Source of the DNA: JACQHJ01 sp964624955
GTDB taxonomy: Bacteria; Patescibacteriota; Microgenomatia; Levybacterales; UBA12049
Direction: 5' to 3'
Length of the DNA stretch: 27,183 bases
NCBI GenBank assembly: GCA_964624955.1
Contig: CAZUZF010000009.1
Span: forward strand, 1-27,183
In this document: positions 22,381-27,183 of the stretch, in pieces
Numbering within the stretch: the first letter of the stretch is position 1
Layout of the letters: each line of letters begins with the position of its first letter
Program-made: the position numbers and the translations under genes
Notes under the pieces: model-generated
Databases searched by the model: none
Seen by the model: only the letters and a program-made list of their open reading frames with translations
What the model was told of the DNA's origin: nothing

Positions 22381-23642
22381 GAGGAAAATTCTGAGGAGAC
22401 TGCTCTAAATTCTCTAATTGCCGTAACTTTTATTTCTCCGGGGACTGCCAAGGCTTTGCTTACCTCATCTCTTACCTTAGAAGCCAAAATTGTTGTTTCT
22501 TCATCATTTAAAACTCCAGGATTTATAATAACTCTTAACTCTCTTCCTGCTTCAAATGCATAGGCATCTTCCACTCCGTCAAATTTCTTGGCAATTTCCT
22601 CCATCTGAGTAAGTCTTTTGGCATATTCTTCAATGTCTTCATATCTTGCTCCAGGTCTTGCTCCAGAAATAGCATCTGCAATATGAACAATGACTGACTC
22701 AACGGATGAGAAAGGTTTATCTTCATGGTGTTCTGCAACACAATTTATAATTTGTTCAGGGATATTGTGTTTTTTCAAAAACTCAACCCCTAAGGTTACA
22801 TGACTTCCTTCTCCTTCAATTACCTTTCCAATGTCGTGGAATAAACAACCAAGTCTAACTATATTTACATCAGCACCAATTTCAGCTGCAATATGAACTC
22901 CTATTTTTGTATCTTCTAGGGTATGGACAATAAGATTTTGTCCATATGAGGTTCTGAATTTAAATCTGCCTAAAACTGATAAAATTTCTTTGGGAAGGTT
23001 ATATACTCCTGCTTGGTGGGCAAGCCTTTCCCCTTCTTCAAACATTATTTTTTCAACCTCTTGTTTTGTTTGGTTAACTATTTCTTCAATTCTAAAGGGT
23101 TGTATTCTTGTGTCCTTAATAAGTTTTTCAAGTGATCTTCTTGCAACCTCTCTTCTAACCTGATCAAAAGATGAAAGCCTTATAATTCCTTCTTCGTCTA
23201 AATCAACATCAACTCCAGTTGCTTGTTCAAAAGCCCTAATGTTTCTTCCCTCTTTTCCGATTATTCTTCCCTTTACGTCTTCATCTGTTATTTTTACAAC
23301 AGAAACAGTATATTCAGCAATATAATCCAAAACCCCATGGCGCATAGCTTCAACCAGTATTTCCTGGGCTTTTTTATCTGCCGCTTTTGCGGCTTCTTCT
23401 TCCCTTTCTCTGATTATTTTTGCAACTGCCGCAGCCTCTTTTTGTTCAATAAGGTCAAGTAATTCTTTCTTTGCTTCTCCAGCGGTTAATGAAGATGCTT
23501 TTTCCAAAAGTTCTTCTAATCTATCTTTGGTTTTGCCAAGGTTTTGTTTCTCTTTTTCTAAAGCTTCTTTCTCACTATCTAATTTTTCCTGTCTTTCTAA
23601 AAGCTTTTTTTCTAATTGAATTAAATCTTGATTGTCTGCCAT
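22377..23642 (-). CDS. rny: ribonuclease Y lacking the N-terminal membrane anchor
   Basis: Endoribonuclease that starts mRNA decay in many bacteria. It has a coiled-coil region (about 1-95, E/K-rich), a KH domain with GRIIGKEGR (125-133), and an HD domain with VHTLED, FHDIGK (H269, D270) and AEHHED, followed by the conserved C-terminal block ending KVTAIREFRAVS. Family members usually have about 520 residues, with an N-terminal transmembrane helix and a longer coiled coil. This one has 421, and an in-frame stop (TAA) lies 9 bases upstream of the ATG, so there is no room for a missed anchor. It is therefore probably cytosolic, or anchored through a partner. The start has no clear Shine-Dalgarno. 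Confidence 0.93.
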   Translation of the reverse strand: MADNQDLIQLEKKLLERQEKLDSEKEALEKEKQNLGKTKDRLEELLEKASSLTAGEAKKELLDLIEQKEAAAVAKIIREREEEAAKAADKKAQEILVEAMRHGVLDYIAEYTVSVVKITDEDVKGRIIGKEGRNIRAFEQATGVDVDLDEEGIIRLSSFDQVRREVARRSLEKLIKDTRIQPFRIEEIVNQTKQEVEKIMFEEGERLAHQAGVYNLPKEILSVLGRFKFRTSYGQNLIVHTLEDTKIGVHIAAEIGADVNIVRLGCLFHDIGKVIEGEGSHVTLGVEFLKKHNIPEQIINCVAEHHEDKPFSSVESVIVHIADAISGARPGARYEDIEEYAKRLTQMEEIAKKFDGVEDAYAFEAGRELRVIINPGVLNDEETTILASKVRDEVSKALAVPGEIKVTAIREFRAVSSEFSS

Positions 23643-23663
23643 AACTTTTTACAACAACAAGAC

Positions 23664-23687
23664 AAAAGGAGTGTTTTAAACTCTTTT
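23664..23687 (-). terminator. possible terminator downstream of recX
   Basis: On the minus strand AAAAGAGU (23687-23680), a 7-base loop and ACUCCUUUU (23672-23664) form a hairpin with one bulged base; the 3' arm ends in U. It is A-U rich and weak, but stands 67 bases after the recX stop and before the RNase Y gene. Confidence 0.35.
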
Positions 23688-23753
23688 TAAGTGGAATATG
23701 GAAAAGAATAAATTTTTACTTTTCATATAACAACCTAAGCTTTTGCTTTATTG

Positions 23754-24236
23754 TTAGAATTTATTATACCTTTTAGGAATTAATTGGTCAACAATCTTTT
23801 TAATAGTATCCCAGTTAAAACCTTTAGAGGCCAAAAATCTAACCAGCTTCTCATATTGTTTTTGAGGTACTTCATTTTTGTATCTCTGTAACTTTTTTTG
23901 GGCTATTCTCTTTGCTTTATCTAGGTCTGTTAATGTTTCAATAGATTTATCTTGTAATAATTTATCTATTAGATCTTTACCTATTCCTTTCTGAATGAGT
24001 TCTAGTTTTATAAGTCTCTGTGCCTTTGGTCTAAATTTTGTTCGTTGCTCAATCCACCATTTGGCAAAATCAGTGTCATTTAAAAAATTATTTTCTTTTA
24101 GGCTTTGGGTAATCCTAGTAAGGGTTAATTCATCGGCTTTTTTCTTAATTAAATAATCTCTTACTTCTTTTTCACTGCGGGGTCTGTATGACAAAAACTT
24201 AAACGCTTTATTGAGAAGCTTTTCAAAATCATCCAT
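23754..24236 (-). CDS. recX: regulatory protein RecX
   Basis: RecX modulates RecA filament growth and activity. The 160-residue, basic, all-helical protein shows the tandem three-helix repeats of the family: KAFKFLSYRPRSEKEVRDYLIKK, then LKENNFLNDTDFAKWWIEQR and GIGKDLIDKLL, ending with YEKLVRFLASKGFNWDTIKKIVDQL. It follows recA by 10 bases in the same direction, the classic recA-recX arrangement, and is probably translated from a readthrough of the recA message. Confidence 0.9.
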   Translation of the reverse strand: MDDFEKLLNKAFKFLSYRPRSEKEVRDYLIKKKADELTLTRITQSLKENNFLNDTDFAKWWIEQRTKFRPKAQRLIKLELIQKGIGKDLIDKLLQDKSIETLTDLDKAKRIAQKKLQRYKNEVPQKQYEKLVRFLASKGFNWDTIKKIVDQLIPKRYNKF

Positions 24237-24246
24237 TTAATAAAAG

Positions 24247-25329
24247 TTATTCTTCGCTTCCTTCTTCTACTCCAACTTCAACTGGCGTTGGTGTGGTTTT
24301 ACTCTTAGTCATTATTTGCTCAACAATTTTCTTGGCTATGTCTGGCTTTTCTTTTAAAAAGGCAATGGCTGCTTGTTTTCCCTGGCCAAGCATTGTATCA
24401 CCGTATCTGAAAAATGCACCGGATTTACCTATAATTCCCATCTCAACTCCAACGTCCATTATTCCGCCTTCTCTTGAAATACCGGTGTCTCCATAGACAT
24501 CAAACTCTGCAATTCTAAAAGGAGAAGATACTTTGTTTTTAACAATTTTTGTTCTATGTCTACTTCCTATTACTTTATCTCCGTCTTTAAGACTCTCAAT
24601 TTTTCTAATATCAATCCTAACTGAAGCATAAAATTTTAGAGCAAGTCCTCCTGTGGTAGTTTCGGGATTTCCAAACATTACTCCGATTTTTTGCCTTAGC
24701 TGGTTTGTAAAGATAACGACTGTTTTTGATTTGGAAATAACAGCTGTTAATTTTCTAAGAGCTTGAGACATTAGTCTTGCCTGAAGACCAATTACAGCTT
24801 CCCCCATTTCGCCTTCAATTTCAGCCCTTGGAACAAGTGCAGCCACCGAATCAATAACCAAAACATCAACTCCACCACTTCTAATTAAACTTTCCGCAAT
24901 TTCCAATGCCTGTTCTCCAGTGTCAGGCTGGGAAATTAATAGATCATCAAGTTTTACTCCAATTCTCTCAGCCCATAATGGGTCAAGGGCATGTTCTGCA
25001 TCTATAAAAGCTGCTATTCCTCCGTGTTTTTGGGCTTGGGCAATAATTGAAAGACAAACTGTTGTTTTACCGCTAGCTTCAGGGCCATAAATTTCAACAA
25101 CTCTTCCCCTTGGCACTCCACCTACACCGAGCGCTAGATCTAAGGGAAGACAGCCTGTGGAGATGACCGAAATATCTAATTTTTGCCCAATATCTCCAAA
25201 CCTCATAATAGATCCCCTACCATATTGTTTTTCAATCTGCTCCATTGCAAGCTTAACTGCTTCCAGTTTTCCTGAGGATTGTGATTGGCCGTTTGGCATT
25301 GATTTTTGTGAATTTGGGGTGCGTGCCAT
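24247..25329 (-). CDS. recA: recombinase RecA
   Basis: Forms filaments on single-stranded DNA for strand exchange and drives SOS-type self-cleavage where LexA exists (no lexA here). The 360-residue length is standard. Motifs are Walker A GPEASGKTT (82-90), FIDAEHALDP, VLVIDSVAALVPRAEIEGEMGE, loop L2 in TNQLRQKIGVMFGNPETTTGG, and KFYASVRIDIRK. The N-terminus has a Ser/Gln/Asn-rich extension before KLEAVKLAMEQIEKQYG. The ATG is 9 bases after the -10 of a promoter that overlaps the divergent tRNA-Pro promoter, so the leader is at most a few bases. No SOS-box-like palindrome is evident in the short upstream region. Confidence 0.97.
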   Translation of the reverse strand: MARTPNSQKSMPNGQSQSSGKLEAVKLAMEQIEKQYGRGSIMRFGDIGQKLDISVISTGCLPLDLALGVGGVPRGRVVEIYGPEASGKTTVCLSIIAQAQKHGGIAAFIDAEHALDPLWAERIGVKLDDLLISQPDTGEQALEIAESLIRSGGVDVLVIDSVAALVPRAEIEGEMGEAVIGLQARLMSQALRKLTAVISKSKTVVIFTNQLRQKIGVMFGNPETTTGGLALKFYASVRIDIRKIESLKDGDKVIGSRHRTKIVKNKVSSPFRIAEFDVYGDTGISREGGIMDVGVEMGIIGKSGAFFRYGDTMLGQGKQAAIAFLKEKPDIAKKIVEQIMTKSKTTPTPVEVGVEEGSEE

Positions 25330-25338
25330 AACGTGTTT

Positions 25339-25366
25339 ATTGTAACAACTTTTTGTTATAATGCAA
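25339..25366 (-). promoter_or_regulatory. promoter of recA, overlapping the divergent tRNA-Pro promoter
   Basis: Minus strand: TTGCAT (25366-25361), 16-base spacer and TGTTACAAT, whose TACAAT is at 25344-25339. The -35 shares bases with the -10 of the tRNA promoter on the other strand. Confidence 0.65.
25354..25362 (+). promoter_or_regulatory. extended -10 promoter of tRNA-Pro
   Basis: TGTTATAAT with TATAAT at 25357-25362, 20 bases before the first base of the mature tRNA. The -35 is weak. Confidence 0.6.
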
Positions 25367-25382
25367 GGTGTAAAAAAACTTT

Positions 25383-25453
25383 CGGGGATTAGTTTAACGG
25401 TAGAATACGCGCATGGGGTGCGTGTGGCTCAGGTCCAATTCCTGAATCCCCGA
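25383..25453 (+). tRNA. tRNA-Pro, anticodon GGG
   Basis: A 71-base cloverleaf without encoded CCA. The acceptor stem CGGGGAU (25383-25389) pairs with AUCCCCG (25446-25452), with discriminator A at 25453. The D arm is GUUU/GAAU with GG in the loop. The anticodon stem is CGCGC/GCGUG and the loop AUGGGGU has U33 and anticodon GGG, reading CCC and CCU. The T stem is UCAGG/CCUGA. C1-G72, A73 and the G35-G36 anticodon bases are proline identity elements. The T loop reads UCCAAUU, so position 55 is C instead of the near-universal U. The variable loop is only 4 bases. It lies divergent to recA and converges with a proS remnant 28 bases away. Confidence 0.92.
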
Positions 25454-25480
25454 CAGAGAGTTTCCATAAGAATCCGAAGA

Positions 25481-25570
25481 GCCACCCCGATAAAGCAGCT
25501 TATGAGAAATAATAGCTACATTTTTGGGTGTATCTTTAATTGTTTTTCCAAAAAGTTTTGTATATTTCAT
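25481..25570 (-). pseudogene. proS: 5' fragment of prolyl-tRNA synthetase, truncated near the tRNA-Pro gene
   Basis: A minus-strand frame starts at 25570, 4 bases after the ornithine cyclodeaminase stop, and encodes 58 residues before a stop at 25394-25396. Its first 30 residues (MKYTKLFGKTIKDTPKNVAI, then ISHKLLYRGG) match the N-terminus of ProS, where a form like SKLFGKTxKEAPxDA...SHxLLxxGGFI is expected. After GG, where FIR should follow, the homology stops. The remaining codons run through a 28-base spacer and antisense through tRNA-Pro. The fragment cannot encode an active enzyme. Its position as third gene behind a T-box leader suggests an original operon GNAT-ocd-proS. Either a recombination event beside tRNA-Pro or an assembly join removed the rest. 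The assignment rests on motif recognition of a short segment. Confidence 0.72.
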
Positions 25571-25574
25571 ATTT

Positions 25575-26597
25575 TCAGTATACAGCAGATATAAGGTTTT
25601 TAGGATCTTTCAACACAGGTGTTAAATTGCGTTCTTCACCTATATTATATTTTTCTGCTAGTTCATAAGTGAGCGTAAGGGCAGAATAATCTTCTAGGGC
25701 AATACCAACAGAATCAAATAGTGTTATATCCTCATCTGTTTCCCGACCTTTCTTTGTTCCACTTATCAGTTCATAAAATTCTGCATGAACTAGTTCTTTT
25801 GCTTCTTTTTTACTTAAGCGCTGGATTTCCCCCTCAATTACGCATTGGTCAAAATATTCCACAACAATACGACATCTGGTTAAAATACTTAATTCTAGTT
25901 CTGTTTTTCCTATGGTGTCTCCACCAAGAGCGTTAATATGCACCCCAACTTTAACCCAATCATTTTTAATTACATCAACGTGTGCTTTACAGGCAGTACA
26001 AACAGTAATGATGTCTGCTCCTTCGATAGCTTCTTTAGTATTTTTGCATCTTACAAGTCTGAGGTGCTTACCCTCCATATTCTTTTCAAACTTATCCATA
26101 GCTTTAGAATCTATGTCAAAATATCTAACTTCTCTAATATCACGAACTAACTTTAGGGCTGATACCTGGAATTCACTTTGAGCTCCAGTGCCGATGAGAG
26201 CTAGAGTTCGGGCATCTTTTCGAGCCATTAAGTCTGTTGCTAGAGCCGAGTTTGCAGCAGTACGAAGTGCTGTAAGTATGGTCATCTCACTAAACATCAA
26301 AGGATAACCACTGTCAATCTGCGATAATTGACCAGTTGCTACTACTGTCTGTTTTCCAATCAACGGATTTTTAGGATGACAGTTTACATATTTAAAGCTG
26401 TAGTACCTATTGTTATCACAAATAGGCATTAGTTCCAGAACCCCATCAGGAACATGCATTGCTGGACGAGGCATTTTAGTAAATGAATGCCAGTTTTTGA
26501 AATCTCTTTTAAGAGCTTCCATTAAATCCATCATGTAATTATCAAATCCATGACGCTTTAATAATTCAGTTAGTGATTCAACAGTTATAATTTTCAT
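25575..26597 (-). CDS. ornithine cyclodeaminase (ornithine to proline)
   Basis: NAD-dependent member of the ornithine cyclodeaminase/mu-crystallin family, converting L-ornithine to proline and ammonia. The 340-residue protein shows the family order: MPRPAMH, the substrate region with FKYVNCHPKNP, the TALRTAANSALATDLMARKDARTLALIGTGAQSEFQ Rossmann entry (GTGAQ), and the segments typical of true ornithine cyclodeaminases, INALGGDTIGKTEL, VVEYFDQCVIEGEIQRL and FDSVGIALEDYSAL. Alanine dehydrogenase-type or siderophore-type relatives usually lack the GGDxxGKTEL motif. The gene starts 2 bases after the acetyltransferase gene and is followed after 4 bases by the proS fragment, all behind a T-box leader. 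The neighbours support a proline role. Confidence 0.88.
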   Translation of the reverse strand: MKIITVESLTELLKRHGFDNYMMDLMEALKRDFKNWHSFTKMPRPAMHVPDGVLELMPICDNNRYYSFKYVNCHPKNPLIGKQTVVATGQLSQIDSGYPLMFSEMTILTALRTAANSALATDLMARKDARTLALIGTGAQSEFQVSALKLVRDIREVRYFDIDSKAMDKFEKNMEGKHLRLVRCKNTKEAIEGADIITVCTACKAHVDVIKNDWVKVGVHINALGGDTIGKTELELSILTRCRIVVEYFDQCVIEGEIQRLSKKEAKELVHAEFYELISGTKKGRETDEDITLFDSVGIALEDYSALTLTYELAEKYNIGEERNLTPVLKDPKNLISAVY

Positions 26598-26599
26598 AG

Positions 26600-26995
26600 T
26601 TAGTTTTTCAAATGTACGAACATAGCTTGTTTCTCATCAACTTCGTTTTTGAAACCAAATCTTTCAAATAGATCACATTTATCAGTTACAGATAAGACTT
26701 GATAAACTCCTTTCTTTTTAGCTTCATCAAGACATCTTTTAACAAAAGCACTTCCAATACCTCTATTTCTATATTCAGCAGTAACAACTAACGAGCGGAT
26801 TTCAGCTAATTTCTGACTGTAAATTTCCAGACTACAACAGCCAACTACTTTGTTATTTTCTTCATAAACATAGAAGTTTTTAATTGCATTTTTTAGCTCT
26901 TTTAGTGATCGCTTCAAAACTTTTCCACTCGTTACTCCCTCTTGCAAAAGAGAGTAAATAACTTTTAGATCTTTTATTTTTGCTTTTCTAATCAT
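26600..26995 (-). CDS. GNAT N-acetyltransferase, ArgA-like (short N-acetylglutamate synthase type)
   Basis: A 131-residue GNAT protein. It matches the short, stand-alone ArgA-like class (COG1246): MIRKAKIKDLKVIYSLLQEGVTSGKVLKRS at the start, a VGCCSLEIY strand, LAEIRSLVVTAEYRNRGIGSAFVKRCL with the acetyl-CoA-binding motif RNRGIG (about 76-81), and the C-terminal LFERFGF. Such proteins acetylate glutamate at the head of ornithine/arginine synthesis. With ornithine cyclodeaminase 2 bases downstream, a glutamate-ornithine-proline route is a sensible reading, though a different amino-acid substrate is possible. A Shine-Dalgarno AAAGGA lies about 5 bases before the ATG, and the T-box terminator precedes it. 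Confidence 0.8.
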   Translation of the reverse strand: MIRKAKIKDLKVIYSLLQEGVTSGKVLKRSLKELKNAIKNFYVYEENNKVVGCCSLEIYSQKLAEIRSLVVTAEYRNRGIGSAFVKRCLDEAKKKGVYQVLSVTDKCDLFERFGFKNEVDEKQAMFVHLKN

Positions 26996-27015
26996 ATTTT
27001 CCTTTTCTGGGCATT

Positions 27016-27064
27016 AAAAAAAGCCCTTGCTAAACCACCAATTTCTTGATGATCTAACAAGGGC
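27016..27064 (-). terminator. T-box leader terminator
   Basis: GCCCUUGUUA (27064-27055) pairs with UAGCAAGGGC (27032-27023), 10 pairs including one G-U, followed by seven U (27022-27016). It ends 20 bases before the acetyltransferase ATG and is the default (charged-tRNA) state of the T-box switch. Confidence 0.88.
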
Positions 27065-27183
27065 CTTCAATAGGCGGTACCACCTTGCTTCAAGTTTCTT
27101 GCCATTAAAAATCCACCTTGCGGTGGAGTAAACGTTAAACAAGAAACTTCTTATTTAAGTGCTCCGTTACCGACACACTTTGC
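27016..27183 (-). promoter_or_regulatory. T-box riboswitch leader (5' part outside the window), probably tRNA-Pro responsive
   Basis: On the minus strand the conserved T-box sequence reads GCAAGGTGGTACCGCC (27088-27073). Its UGGU (27082-27079) would pair with the ACCA end of a tRNA with discriminator A. Upstream lies a 10-base-pair stem (27149-27140 with 27101-27092) enclosing a 6-base-pair hairpin with a GCAA tetraloop (27127-27112), and before that a possible AAGUG/CACUU hairpin (27180-27157). CAAGG of the T-box can pair with CCUUG of the terminator 5' arm, giving the antiterminator. Stem I with the specifier codon lies beyond the window edge, so the amino acid is inferred: proline, from ornithine cyclodeaminase, the proS fragment and the A73 match. 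T-boxes are best known from Firmicutes. Confidence 0.88.

Noticed and set aside
25394..25480. Continuation of the proS frame (28 residues) as coding sequence
   Set aside because: It shows no ProS similarity and runs antisense through tRNA-Pro. In another frame GFLWKLSVG vaguely recalls the expected GFIRxLxxG, but this is too short to argue for a simple frameshift, since the tRNA follows at once.
27001..27064. The strong hairpin near the right edge as an ordinary terminator of an upstream gene
   Set aside because: It is preceded by the conserved T-box sequence and a competing antiterminator pairing, and lies in a leader directly before a coding start.

Overview
The window looks like a piece of a small, AT-rich bacterial genome, most likely a Patescibacteria (Candidate Phyla Radiation) member, perhaps Microgenomates-like. 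This is inferred from the short, densely packed genes, a membrane-anchored VanW protein, a cupredoxin lacking the usual copper ligands, a shortened RNase Y and many near-leaderless genes. UGA is used as a stop (the DUF192 gene and the ornithine cyclodeaminase gene), so the UGA=Gly code of Gracilibacteria/SR1 does not apply. No rRNA, CRISPR, insertion sequence or phage gene is visible. No intergenic stretch over 300 bases lacks a gene; the one long non-coding stretch holds RNase P RNA.

Left block (1-4582, minus strand): a lysine operon dapL-lysA-lysC-dapB. The genes overlap by 4 bases, and dapB runs off the left edge. It is preceded by a strong promoter, a 24-codon leader peptide containing Lys-Cys-Lys-Lys, and mutually exclusive antiterminator and terminator hairpins. 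This has the full layout of a ribosome-mediated lysine attenuator.

4586-9792 (minus): a tight four-gene operon aclB-aclA-tdh-kbl. It encodes a two-subunit ATP-citrate lyase with conserved catalytic residues, followed by threonine dehydrogenase and 2-amino-3-ketobutyrate CoA ligase. Citrate would give oxaloacetate (the precursor of aspartate and lysine) and acetyl-CoA (the partner of glycine in the Kbl reaction). The operon ends 3 bases before the lysine promoter, so the two may be linked by readthrough. Upstream lie greA, with a hairpin in its leader, and a pair encoding an anchored ABC-type solute-binding protein and a nucleotidyltransferase-like protein.

12756-20968 (plus): vanW, a HIGH-motif nucleotidyltransferase, DUF192, tsaD, rmuC, a cupredoxin-like protein, a UvrD-type helicase fused to an AddB-like Fe-S nuclease domain, and rnpB. 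20969-25329 (minus): an AI-2E family permease, HU, RNase Y, recX and recA.

Right block (25354-27183): a tRNA-Pro(GGG) gene on plus faces a minus-strand operon made of a T-box leader, an ArgA-like N-acetyltransferase, ornithine cyclodeaminase and the first ~30 codons of prolyl-tRNA synthetase. The proS homology stops abruptly 28 bases from the tRNA-Pro gene. The parts fit a proline regulon in which uncharged tRNA-Pro turns on ornithine and proline synthesis plus ProS, but the junction may be a recombination scar or an assembly join.

The most interesting items are the lysine attenuator, the T-box/proline operon with its broken proS, the ATP-citrate lyase/threonine operon, and a recurring TGnTAnAAT element 5-12 bases upstream of start codons, which implies widespread leaderless transcription.
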